A stretch of DNA of 9,502 nucleotides from Desulfofustis sp. (GCA_030145365.1 JAQYVS010000283.1:1-9502), one strand, 5' to 3'. Positions 1-7,185 are shown, counted from the first letter of the stretch. The notes: generated from the letters alone by a model not told the origin. Numbers and translations: made by a program.

Positions 1-270
1 TTCTTTGGCAAAGCTATCGGTATTTTCCTCAGTTCCTGGCTGATCTTAACGCTGAGATTAAGCGTACTCCCCGAAGGTGTAAATCTCTCACAAATTCTAG
101 GAATCGCCTTTTTGGCTGGTATCGGATTTACCATGTCCATATTCATCGGCACTCTGGCTTTTGCACAGCAACCGGAACTTCTCCACCAAGCCAAGATAGG
201 TATCGTCTTTGGCTCACTTGTGTCAGGTATTACAGGATATATCTGGCTCTACAAGAATACCGGGAAATAG
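1..270 (+). CDS. nhaA: Na+/H+ antiporter NhaA, C-terminal fragment (5' end outside window)
   Basis: This is the last 89 codons of an inner-membrane secondary transporter that exchanges Na+ for H+ and serves pH and sodium homeostasis. The reading frame is open from base 1 and ends in TAG at 268-270. The conserved NhaA segment AGIGFTMSIFIGTLAF (about residues 39-54 of the fragment) is clearly visible. It is flanked by a hydrophobic stretch near the fragment's start and a final membrane helix near its end (GIVFGSLVSGITGYIWL), matching the last three helices of the family. The protein ends a few residues after the last helix, as expected for the family. The catalytic aspartates of NhaA lie upstream of the window and cannot be checked. 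There is no obvious hairpin plus T-run after the stop. The family call is secure; the truncation is only the window edge. Confidence 0.93.
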   Translation, partial: FFGKAIGIFLSSWLILTLRLSVLPEGVNLSQILGIAFLAGIGFTMSIFIGTLAFAQQPELLHQAKIGIVFGSLVSGITGYIWLYKNTGK

Positions 271-493
271 TATTTTCATTATCCTTCCCCTCATCGACAC
301 ACCGCTATTGATTTATTTTTATCCGCTATATCTTATTGATATTACGACTATTGCAAAACCAAATAACCGTATATCAAGCAATTAGCAGGCGCGCTTTTTT
401 ATGCACAAATGCTCTTGATCATGGTATTTTATTGCTACTTCTTTAGACGTGTATTCCTTCCTCAGCATTATCTCAATCAGGGAGTCAGCTAAC
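271..493. other. Gene-free stretch between nhaA and the lipoprotein gene
   Basis: About 220 bp of AT-rich DNA. It contains the small dyad ATATC-ttatt-GATAT (328-342) and GCGCGC followed by six T (about 386-396), which has no proper stem and so is not a convincing terminator. Several TTGxxx boxes occur (for example 351-356 and 415-420), but none has a -10 element at normal spacing. The lipoprotein-dnaE promoter must lie here or upstream, yet I cannot place it. The ribosome-binding site AGGGAG (479-484) is the only firm element. Confidence 0.4.
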
Positions 494-1426
494 ATGAGTA
501 GATGGATACAAGGTGTTCTTATCGTTTCTGTGCTTATTCTTTTCGGTTGCGGACCGGCAACCATGAATAAAATGGGAAAAAATGACGGTACCAAGATGAG
601 TGCGGAAGAGATCTTCAACCTGGTATCCGGAAATTCGCTGATCTTAACCGCCTATGATTTCAGTGGAACCGTCTATTTTACTGAAAACGGCACCATGGCC
701 GGAATAGACAATCAGAATCAGAAAGACACCGGCTCCTGGGATATCACGGACCAGGATCAACTCTGTCTGAAATTCAGGCTCTGGTATTACGGAGATATCA
801 AATGTTACTCCCTGAGTAAACGTGAAGAAAGTGAGCGGATATCCTTTTTCACCACCAATGGTGCTGCCTACTACACTGCAATGATGGTAATGGATGACCC
901 TTCAGGTCTGGCAAAACAGATCGCTTCCGTTTCTGGACCTAAGTCAGTGCGAAAGAAATATGCAAAACAAAATACAAGTGATCCCCAATCATCATCACCT
1001 TCAGAATCGAGGGTTGAAACAAGTTCAGCTGCACCTAAGCAGTATCAGAACGTCTCACCTGGGCCCGATGATTCTACTCAGACAGTCCAGAGGCTTGCCG
1101 CAAATTGTCCCGGCTGTAATTTTGCAGGAGTCAATCTTAAAGAAGCTGCACTGATTAAAGCAAATCTTCAGGAAGCCAACCTGTCAGGGGCGGATCTGCG
1201 TTATGCCAATCTCAGAAGAGCAAATCTCAGTAAAGCCAATCTCAGTGGCGCCCGATTAAACTACGCCAACCTCCCGGGAGCTGACCTGACCAATGCCAAC
1301 CTTAAAAATGCCGATCTTACCGGTGCCAATCTACTTCTTACCAATCTTACCGGAGCCGATTTAACCGGTGCTATCCTCAACAACGCCAATCTCGAAAAAA
1401 CCATAGGAATAGAAAACCAACCATGA
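494..1426 (+). CDS. Pentapeptide-repeat lipoprotein, translationally coupled to dnaE
   Basis: Predicted 310-residue lipoprotein of unknown role. I chose ATG 494 over the in-frame ATG 449 because AGGGAG lies 9 nt upstream (479-484) and translation from 494 gives a clean lipoprotein signal: M-S-R-W, a hydrophobic run, then lipobox L-F-G-C with Cys19. Gly at +2 predicts outer-membrane sorting. Residues about 35-135 form a small globular domain with the pattern GSWDITDQDQLC and, further on, GDIKCYSL. Cys91 and Cys104 could form a disulfide. It resembles DUF995-type domains, but I cannot confirm this. Residues about 150-204 are a Ser/Pro/Gln-rich linker. Residues 208-302 are 19 uninterrupted A(D/N)Lxx pentapeptides starting at a C-P-G-C motif, which should fold as a right-handed quadrilateral beta-helix. 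The stop codon overlaps the dnaE start (ATGA, 1423-1426). Pentapeptide proteins of the Qnr/MfpA type mimic DNA in the cytoplasm; the lipoprotein signal argues against that here. Confidence 0.85.
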   Translation: MSRWIQGVLIVSVLILFGCGPATMNKMGKNDGTKMSAEEIFNLVSGNSLILTAYDFSGTVYFTENGTMAGIDNQNQKDTGSWDITDQDQLCLKFRLWYYGDIKCYSLSKREESERISFFTTNGAAYYTAMMVMDDPSGLAKQIASVSGPKSVRKKYAKQNTSDPQSSSPSESRVETSSAAPKQYQNVSPGPDDSTQTVQRLAANCPGCNFAGVNLKEAALIKANLQEANLSGADLRYANLRRANLSKANLSGARLNYANLPGADLTNANLKNADLTGANLLLTNLTGADLTGAILNNANLEKTIGIENQP

Positions 1427-4400
1427 GTGCAGGATTCGTTCATCTCCACGTCCACACACAGCATAGTCTGCTGGATGGAGCAATTCAGGTTCCCCGATTA
1501 TTAAATAAATGTGCCGAGTACAACATGGATGCGGTGGCCATAACCGACCACGGTGCCATGTACGGTGCACTTGAATTTTATGACAAGGCAAAAAAGGCAG
1601 GGATCAAACCGATAGTTGGCTGCGAGTTCTATATCGCACCGACCAGTCGGACCGAGAAAATTTCGGGAGAAGCCGGTCCGGCCTTTCATTTGATCCTGCT
1701 TGCCATGAATTATCAGGGATATCGCAACCTGATGAAGCTCTCCAGTATCGCCCAAATGGAAGGGTTTTATTACAAACCCAGAATCGACAAGGAGGTCCTG
1801 GAACAATACAATGACAATCTGTTGGCGCTCAGTGCCTGTCTGCATGGTGAAGTACCATGGCTAATCTCCCATGATCGCTATGAAGCGGCCAGAGAAAAAG
1901 CACAGGATATGAAACGTATTTTCGGTGATCGCTACTATTTTGAGCTTCAGGAAAACGGTATTTCAGAACAGAAAATCGTTAATGAAGGACTGATACAATT
2001 AAGCCAAGAACTCGATATCAAGCTTCTGGCTACCAACGACTGCCATTACCTTAATAAAGAAGAGGCCCACGCCCACGAAGTTCTCTTGTGCATTCAAACC
2101 GGTAAAACAATACATGACCCGAAACGTTTCAAGTTTTCCTCAAATGATTTCTATTTTAAATCACCTGAGGAAATGAGAAAACAGTTTGATTATCTTCCCG
2201 AGGCTGTAGCCAATACCGTCGAAGTTGCCGAGCGCTGCAATTTAGAAATCGAATTAGGTGCCTATCATTTCCCCCGTTTTCCTCTTCCCGAAGGGGAAAC
2301 TCTTGAATCGATGTTCACCAAGCATTGCCGTGAAGGTCTGCAGCAAAGATTTGCGAAAATGCGAGTAAGTGGGACACTTACACCAGATGTTGAAAAGCAA
2401 TACAGCGACCGGCTTAGAATGGAAATCGATGTCATTAACGAAATGGGTTTCCCTGGTTACTTTCTGATCGTTGCCGACTTTATTAACTGGGCCAAAAGTC
2501 GCGATATCCCGGTCGGACCTGGTCGCGGCTCCGGTGCAGGAAGTCTGGCGGCATACAGCATGGGGATAACCGATATTGACCCAATACCTTACGGCTTAAT
2601 TTTTGAGCGTTTTCTCAATATCGAACGAAAATCGATGCCCGATTTTGATATTGACTTCTGCCAGGAGAGACGAGGAGAAGTCATAGACTATGTGAGGGAT
2701 AAATATGGCGGCAGTGAACATGTCGCCCAGATTATCACGTATGGTTCCATGAAGGCGAAAGGCGTTATCAGAGATGTCGGACGCGCCTTGGACATTCCTT
2801 TCGGAGATGTGGATAAGATAGCCAAACTGGTGCCCGAAGAACTTGGCGTTACCATCGATAAAGCTATTGCCCAAGAACCCAAAATCACCGAGGCAGCGGA
2901 TCTGGATCCCCGTATTTCGGAATTGCTTCGTGTTTCAAAAACCCTTGAAGGACTGGCTCGTCACACGTCGACCCATGCCGCTGGAGTCGTGGTATCACCA
3001 GAGCCCATGACTGAATATCTGCCAATCTGCAAGGGCAAGGACGATGAAACAATCACTCAGTATGACATGAAACATACCGAGATGACGGGACTCATTAAAT
3101 TTGATTTTCTTGGTTTGAAGACTTTGACGGTCATTAGAAAAGCCTTGGCCCACATCAAGACTGATTGTGGCACCGACCTTGACATTTCTGCCATCGATAT
3201 GGCCGACATGAAGACTTTCAAACTGCTCTGCAAAGGTAATTCACTCGGAGTGTTTCAACTTGAGAGCAGCGGTATGCGCGAACTCCTGGTCAACATGGCT
3301 CCTGAACAATTCAGCGACCTGATAGCCCTGGTAGCATTATATCGACCCGGTCCCCTGGATTCGGGTATGGTTAAGGACTTTGTCGATACCAAACATGGCC
3401 TGCGTGATGCCCACTATCCCTTACCCCAGCTCAAACCCATTCTGGAGGAAACATACGGAGTAATCGTTTACCAGGAACAGGTTATGAAAATTGCCAACGT
3501 GCTGGCCAATTACAGTCTTGGCGATGCCGATATTCTCAGGCGGGCGATGGGTAAAAAGATTCCTGAGGTGATGGATCAGGAAAAAGTCAAATTTATGGCT
3601 GGAGCTCGGGACAGCCAAATTGATGAAGAAAAAGCGGAATACATTTTCGACCTGATGGCCAAGTTCGCCGGCTACGGTTTTAATAAATCCCATTCCGCCG
3701 CCTATGCCTTGATTGCCTACCAGACTGCCTACCTGAAAGCCCACTACCCGGCCCAATTCATGACAGCTCTGCTCTCATGCGATATGGCCAATACCGATAA
3801 AGTGGTACTGTATATCAACGAATGCAGGGAACACAACATCGAGGTTTTACCTCCCGATATTAACGAAAGTGTTCAGGATTTCAGTGTTCATGAGGATCGA
3901 ATCCGCTTTGGCCTTGCTGCGGTAAAAAATGTTGGAGAAGCTGCCCTTTCTCTGATCATCAAAGAACGCGAAGACAACGGCAGATTTCGCTCTCTTGTCG
4001 ATTTCTGCAATCGGGTTCATTCCGCCAGTGTTAACAACCGGGTTATCGAAAGCCTGATCAAATCGGGATCTTTTGATTCGCTTGGCAGCAAACGTTCTCA
4101 ACTGCTGGCTATCCTGCCCAAGGCGATGGACCAGGCCAAAGCCCATCAGCGTGATCAACAAAGCGGGCAGATGTCTCTTTTCTCCGTAGCAGCTGAAACA
4201 AACAGTTCAGAGGTAACTGAGATCCTGCTTCCAGATATTACAGAATGGGAAGAGCTGGAAAAGCTGAATTTTGAAAAAGACACGGTGGGCTTCTATATCA
4301 CCGGTCATCCACTGGATAACAATCTAACGGAAATCAGGACCATAACAGACTCGGATATTTCTAATCTCGAGAACTTTAATGAAGGTCAACCGGTGAGAAT

Positions 4401-4938
4401 CGGCGGTTTGATCAGAAGCTGCAAGCAGCTGAAGAGCAAACGGGGTGAACCTATGGCCTTCGTGATCCTTGAAGACATTCTGGAAACAGTCGAAGTCATG
4501 GTTTTCCCGGAAACCTATGCCTCCTGTTACCAACTTCTGAACAGCTCCGAACCTATCATCGTCAAAGGAACGGTTCAAAAAGGTGACCGCGGGCTGAAAA
4601 TCATAGCGGATGCAATAGATCTGTTACCCGATGCAAGACAGAAATATACCGAGGCTATTCATGCAAAACTTGAAGCAGACACGATAACCAGACTGCGCCT
4701 GGAAGAATTAAAAGAACTTCTGTTTAATTATCATGGAACCTGCCCCTTCTCGATCACCCTGCATTTTTCCGGAGAAGGAGAGGTTGATGTGGACATTAAC
4801 AAGGATTTTGCGGTTAAACCCTGCAGGGAGATGAGTATCAGTGTTACAGAGTTGTTCGGATACGATCCCTTGTCGTTCAAGAAAAAAGTTCTGGAGCCGG
4901 TCAAGCGCAAACGCTCATTTAGACAGGCTACCAATTAA
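1423..4938 (+). CDS. dnaE: DNA polymerase III subunit alpha (replicative polymerase)
   Basis: Catalytic alpha subunit (1171 aa; E. coli 1160) of the chromosomal replicase. Order of parts: PHP domain (residues about 5-210), with H9, H11, D18, H43, E68, H89, C139, D206 and H208 matching the nine metal ligands of proofreading-competent PHP domains; palm/fingers with PGRGSGAGS and the catalytic motif PDFDIDF (D407, D409), the third catalytic Asp being D561 in FDFLGLKT; an HhH region near residues 828-840; a beta-clamp-binding motif QMSLF at 916-920; an OB fold about 987-1066; and a C-terminal tau-binding-like domain. This is the DnaE1 type, not the PolC or error-prone DnaE2/ImuC type, because the clamp motif and full C-terminus are present. 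The start ATG overlaps the upstream lipoprotein stop by ATGA, so dnaE is probably co-translated with it; no separate promoter is evident. Confidence 0.98.
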   Translation: MSAGFVHLHVHTQHSLLDGAIQVPRLLNKCAEYNMDAVAITDHGAMYGALEFYDKAKKAGIKPIVGCEFYIAPTSRTEKISGEAGPAFHLILLAMNYQGYRNLMKLSSIAQMEGFYYKPRIDKEVLEQYNDNLLALSACLHGEVPWLISHDRYEAAREKAQDMKRIFGDRYYFELQENGISEQKIVNEGLIQLSQELDIKLLATNDCHYLNKEEAHAHEVLLCIQTGKTIHDPKRFKFSSNDFYFKSPEEMRKQFDYLPEAVANTVEVAERCNLEIELGAYHFPRFPLPEGETLESMFTKHCREGLQQRFAKMRVSGTLTPDVEKQYSDRLRMEIDVINEMGFPGYFLIVADFINWAKSRDIPVGPGRGSGAGSLAAYSMGITDIDPIPYGLIFERFLNIERKSMPDFDIDFCQERRGEVIDYVRDKYGGSEHVAQIITYGSMKAKGVIRDVGRALDIPFGDVDKIAKLVPEELGVTIDKAIAQEPKITEAADLDPRISELLRVSKTLEGLARHTSTHAAGVVVSPEPMTEYLPICKGKDDETITQYDMKHTEMTGLIKFDFLGLKTLTVIRKALAHIKTDCGTDLDISAIDMADMKTFKLLCKGNSLGVFQLESSGMRELLVNMAPEQFSDLIALVALYRPGPLDSGMVKDFVDTKHGLRDAHYPLPQLKPILEETYGVIVYQEQVMKIANVLANYSLGDADILRRAMGKKIPEVMDQEKVKFMAGARDSQIDEEKAEYIFDLMAKFAGYGFNKSHSAAYALIAYQTAYLKAHYPAQFMTALLSCDMANTDKVVLYINECREHNIEVLPPDINESVQDFSVHEDRIRFGLAAVKNVGEAALSLIIKEREDNGRFRSLVDFCNRVHSASVNNRVIESLIKSGSFDSLGSKRSQLLAILPKAMDQAKAHQRDQQSGQMSLFSVAAETNSSEVTEILLPDITEWEELEKLNFEKDTVGFYITGHPLDNNLTEIRTITDSDISNLENFNEGQPVRIGGLIRSCKQLKSKRGEPMAFVILEDILETVEVMVFPETYASCYQLLNSSEPIIVKGTVQKGDRGLKIIADAIDLLPDARQKYTEAIHAKLEADTITRLRLEELKELLFNYHGTCPFSITLHFSGEGEVDVDINKDFAVKPCREMSISVTELFGYDPLSFKKKVLEPVKRKRSFRQATN

Positions 4939-4942
4939 TCAT

Positions 4943-4984
4943 ACAGACAAAAAGCTCTTATCCGTTAAAGCTTATCTGTTTTAT
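4943..4984 (+). terminator. Possible intrinsic terminator after dnaE
   Basis: Five bases after the dnaE stop an imperfect hairpin can form: ACAGA (4943-4947) with TCTGT (4975-4979), and AAGCT (4952-4956) with AGCTT (4969-4973). They are separated by an asymmetric internal loop (CAAA against A) and enclose a 12-nt loop. A short run of T (4979-4982) follows. The stem is AT-rich and interrupted, so termination strength is doubtful. Its position directly after the gene is the main argument. Confidence 0.35.
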
Positions 4985-5004
4985 CCTGGATTTCAGAGAC
5001 ATGC

Positions 5005-5049
5005 GGACAGGCTGTAAAATGACACGGTGTGCTGTTCTTCAGCCTGTTC
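5005..5049. repeat. 10-bp inverted repeat (stem-loop) in the dnaE/hslU intergenic region
   Basis: GGACAGGCTG (5005-5014) and CAGCCTGTTC (5040-5049) are complementary: eight perfect pairs (5007-5014 with 5040-5047), one G-T wobble, and an outer G-C pair. The loop is 25 nt and contains the small dyad ACACGGTGT (5022-5030). No T-run follows on either strand, so it does not look like an intrinsic terminator. It could be an RNA structure, a protein-binding dyad, or part of a repeat family. Confidence 0.6.
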
Positions 5050-5081
5050 ATCAAATCAAGTGATAAACTGACGGGGTGACG

Positions 5082-5114
5082 GCCATTGCATGGCGTATTC
5101 CGATACTATGCCAT
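5082..5114. repeat. Alternating small hairpins sharing one arm (GCCAT / ATGGC / GCCAT)
   Basis: GCCAT at 5082-5086 pairs with ATGGC at 5090-5094 across a 3-nt loop. The same ATGGC can instead pair with GCCAT at 5110-5114. That second form is extended by GTAT (5095-5098) with ATAC (5103-5106) around a 4-nt loop, leaving a 3-nt bulge. The two forms exclude each other. The element sits between the larger inverted repeat and the 15-bp tandem repeat in non-coding DNA between convergent genes. No function can be assigned. Confidence 0.4.
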
Positions 5115-5150
5115 CGGTGACCTTTTCACTGATGCGCTGGGCCACCTTAC

Positions 5151-5192
5151 TGTCTGACTACCTAGTGTCTGACTACCTAATGTCTGACTCCC
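5151..5192. repeat. 15-bp tandem repeat, about 2.8 copies (TGTCTGACTACCTA-G/A)
   Basis: Direct head-to-tail copies: TGTCTGACTACCTAG (5151-5165), TGTCTGACTACCTAA (5166-5180), then a partial third copy TGTCTGACTCCC (5181-5192). The first two differ only at the last base. On the opposite strand the unit reads as GTCAGACA plus a TAGGTA-like spacer. The repeat lies 36 bp downstream of the hslU stop. The core TGTCTGAC(T/C)CCC resembles, from memory, the GTGTCTGACCCC motif seen in intergenic repeats near REP-associated (Y1-type) transposases; that link is an inference only. Confidence 0.8.
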
Positions 5193-5227
5193 GCTGCTTA
5201 ATTTCCAGTTTGAATTTTATAATTGTA

Positions 5228-6643
5228 TTAAAGAATATACCTGCTCAAATCCTGGTCTTCTACGATGTTCTGCAATTGTTCACGCACATAAGCAGCGGTG
5301 ACGGTAAACATCTGCGCTCCTCTTTCCGAAGCCTCAAATGAGAGAATTTCCAACACCCGCTCCATCACCGTGTGCAACCGTCTGGCTCCGATTTCTTCGG
5401 TGCGCTCGTTTACTTCAACAGCAATCCGGGCAATTTCTTCAATGGCTTCATCTTCAAATGACAGATCGATTCCCTCGGTCTCCATCATGGCGGTGTATTG
5501 CTTGGTAAGCGCATTTTCCGGTTCGGTAAGTATCCTGACGAATTCATCTTTCCCCAATGAATGAAGTTCAACCCGAATCGGAAAACGTCCCTGCATCTCT
5601 GGAATCAAATCGGAGGGTTTAGCTACGTGAAAGGCGCCTGAAGCAATAAAAAGTATGTGATCCGTCCTCACCATGCCATGCTTTGTTGTGACAGTAGATC
5701 CTTCAACGATCGGCAACAGGTCTCGCTGCACCCCTTCCCTTGAGACATCCGGGCCTTGGGTGCCCGTCTGTCTGGAGGCAATTTTATCAATTTCGTCGAG
5801 GAAAATGATTCCAGACTGTTCAGTCCGTAGCAGCGCCTCCTTCATAACCTTGTCCATGTCGATTAAACGCTCCATCTCCTGTTGTTTGAGCGCTTCCATC
5901 GCCTCGGGTACCTTGAGCTTTTTCTCTTTTTTCTTCCGGGGAAACATCTTGCTGAATGCATCCTGAATATTGGACTGCATATCTTCCATTCCCGAGGTGG
6001 TCATAATTTCCACCATGGGCATGGATTTGGCCTCATCCAGTACGAGCTCAAGTTCGCGGGAGTCGAATTTTCCTTCACGCAGCATTTTCCGGATTTTCTC
6101 ACGTGTCGAAGACTCATGATCCTGGGTGGCTGGACTTTTTTGCTCTTCCTGGCCGACCAGGGTGAATGAATCGGAGCCGTCAGGGCCGTAATCCGAAAGT
6201 GGGCTCGGTTTATCGGGTGTCGGAGGTAAAAGAAGATCAAGTATTTTATCTTCCGCGGAGGCTTCAGCAAGACCTTCTATTCGCTGTTTTTCCTCTTTCT
6301 TCACCATGCTTATCGCAATCTCTACGAGATCACGTATCATTGATTCGACGTCACGACCGACATAGCCGACTTCGGTGAATTTTGAAGCCTCTATCTTTAA
6401 GAAAGGTGATTCTGCCAGGATAGCAAGACGCCTGGCTATTTCGGTTTTTCCTACCCCGGTCGGGCCAATCATAATGATGTTCTTCGGGGCAATTTCTTCT
6501 CTAAGCGGTGATGGTACCTGACGCCTGCGCCAGCGATTTCTCAAAGCAATAGCAACTGAGCGTTTTGCATCTGCCTGGCCGACGATAAATTTATCCAATG
6601 CCGCAACGGTTTCGGGCGGCGTTAATGATTGAATTTTACTCAT
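5228..6643 (-). CDS. hslU: HslU, AAA+ ATPase/unfoldase subunit of the HslUV protease
   Basis: HslU (ClpY) is a cytoplasmic hexameric ATPase that unfolds substrates and threads them into the HslV peptidase. Length is 471 aa against 443 in E. coli. Visible motifs: Walker A GPTGVGKT (60-67), pore loop GYVG (93-96) followed by RDVES, Walker B IIFLDEID (D283, E284), and sensor-2 region GARRLHTVMERVLE. The C-terminus DLSRYIL matches the tail that docks into HslV and activates it. The inserted I domain, between about residues 105 and 270, is longer than in E. coli. It carries a Pro/Ser/Asp-rich stretch (about 145-175), a lysine-rich patch (FPRKKKEKKLK) and a helical Met/Glu-rich segment. The ATG overlaps the hslV stop (ATGA, 6640-6643), implying coupled translation. 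The start is firm because of that overlap and the family-typical MSKIQSLTPPETV opening. Confidence 0.98.
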   Translation of the reverse strand: MSKIQSLTPPETVAALDKFIVGQADAKRSVAIALRNRWRRRQVPSPLREEIAPKNIIMIGPTGVGKTEIARRLAILAESPFLKIEASKFTEVGYVGRDVESMIRDLVEIAISMVKKEEKQRIEGLAEASAEDKILDLLLPPTPDKPSPLSDYGPDGSDSFTLVGQEEQKSPATQDHESSTREKIRKMLREGKFDSRELELVLDEAKSMPMVEIMTTSGMEDMQSNIQDAFSKMFPRKKKEKKLKVPEAMEALKQQEMERLIDMDKVMKEALLRTEQSGIIFLDEIDKIASRQTGTQGPDVSREGVQRDLLPIVEGSTVTTKHGMVRTDHILFIASGAFHVAKPSDLIPEMQGRFPIRVELHSLGKDEFVRILTEPENALTKQYTAMMETEGIDLSFEDEAIEEIARIAVEVNERTEEIGARRLHTVMERVLEILSFEASERGAQMFTVTAAYVREQLQNIVEDQDLSRYIL

Positions 6644-7170
6644 AGTTTTTCTAGAATAATCGATTGATTAGTATACACACAGATCGAGCCGGCAATCTCC
6701 ATTGCGGTTGTACAAATCTCCTCTGCCTCCAAAGCACTTTTTTGAACGAGTGCCAGTGCCGCAGCATGGGCGTACGGTCCTCCTGAGCCAATGGCCAGAA
6801 CACCGGTATCTGGTTCAATCACATCCCCGGTACCCGAAATCAACAATGAATGATCTCTATCTACTGCGATAAGCATTGCCTCGAGACGTCTGAGCATTCT
6901 ATCAGTGCGCCACTCTTTGGTAAGTTCAACGGCGGATCTCATCAAATTACCTTTATACTTTTCAAGTTTTTCTTCAAATTTGTCAAAAAGGGTAAAGGCA
7001 TCGGCTGTTGCCCCGGCAAATCCACAGATAACCTCATCATGAAACAACCGTCGGACTTTTCTGGCGTTATGTTTGATTATCGTATTGCCCAGTGTAACCT
7101 GGCCATCTCCTGCTACAACAACCTGGCCGTTATGACGAACAGATAAAATTGTTGTCGATCGTACTTTCAT
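6640..7170 (-). CDS. hslV: HslV, threonine peptidase subunit of the HslUV protease
   Basis: HslV (ClpQ) is the proteasome-beta-like dodecameric peptidase whose N-terminal threonine is the nucleophile. The 176 aa match the family. Residues read MKVRS-TTILSVRHNG, so the catalytic Thr should be Thr6, exposed by removing a five-residue propeptide; in E. coli only Met precedes it. The other active-site residues correspond to D22 (GDGQVTLG) and K38 (ARKVRR), equal to D17 and K33 of mature E. coli HslV. The internal GSGGPYAHAAA motif is present. The start is supported by AAAGGA (plus-strand bases 7180-7185) about 9 nt upstream. It is the middle gene of xerC-hslV-hslU: about 40 nt after xerC, and overlapping hslU by four bases. 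Confidence 0.98.
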   Translation of the reverse strand: MKVRSTTILSVRHNGQVVVAGDGQVTLGNTIIKHNARKVRRLFHDEVICGFAGATADAFTLFDKFEEKLEKYKGNLMRSAVELTKEWRTDRMLRRLEAMLIAVDRDHSLLISGTGDVIEPDTGVLAIGSGGPYAHAAALALVQKSALEAEEICTTAMEIAGSICVYTNQSIILEKL

Positions 7171-7179
7171 AAATAGTTT

Positions 7180-7185
7180 TCCTTT
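7180..7185 (-). promoter_or_regulatory. Ribosome-binding site of hslV
   Basis: Minus-strand AAAGGA lies 9 nt before the hslV ATG, in the 40-nt gap after the xerC stop. It supports the start that leaves a short propeptide before the catalytic threonine. Confidence 0.6.

Larger units (their letters stand above)
4939..5227. other. Structured convergent intergenic region between dnaE and hslU
   Basis: A stretch of 289 bp without a convincing gene lies between the 3' ends of dnaE (plus) and hslU (minus). It holds, left to right, the candidate dnaE terminator, the 5005-5049 inverted repeat, the 5082-5114 alternating hairpins, and the 15-bp tandem repeat. I see no intrinsic terminator for hslU on the minus strand. 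A plus-strand open frame from 5090 runs into hslU antisense; its repeated SDYL residues only reflect the tandem repeat, so I do not call it a gene. The density of repeats is compatible with a degenerate REP/MITE-like element or a small RNA. Confidence 0.55.

Noticed and set aside
380..400. GCGCGC followed by six T as an nhaA terminator
   Set aside because: No stem of useful length can be formed next to the T-run.
449..493. Upstream in-frame start (ATG 449) for the lipoprotein
   Set aside because: It would add 15 residues before the signal peptide and bury it. ATG 494 has the ribosome-binding site and a normal lipoprotein N-terminus.
382..618. Minus-strand ORF of 78 codons overlapping the start of the lipoprotein gene
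   Set aside because: It is antisense to a well-supported signal peptide and shows no family resemblance.
1120..1400. 15-bp periodic DNA repeat in the lipoprotein gene as a satellite or CRISPR-like array
   Set aside because: The period is the five-codon pentapeptide repeat of the protein; there are no unique spacers.
5090..5341. Plus-strand ORF of 83 codons with repeated SDYL residues
   Set aside because: The repetition comes from the 15-bp tandem repeat, and the second half is antisense to the hslU 3' end. There is no ribosome-binding site or recognisable domain.
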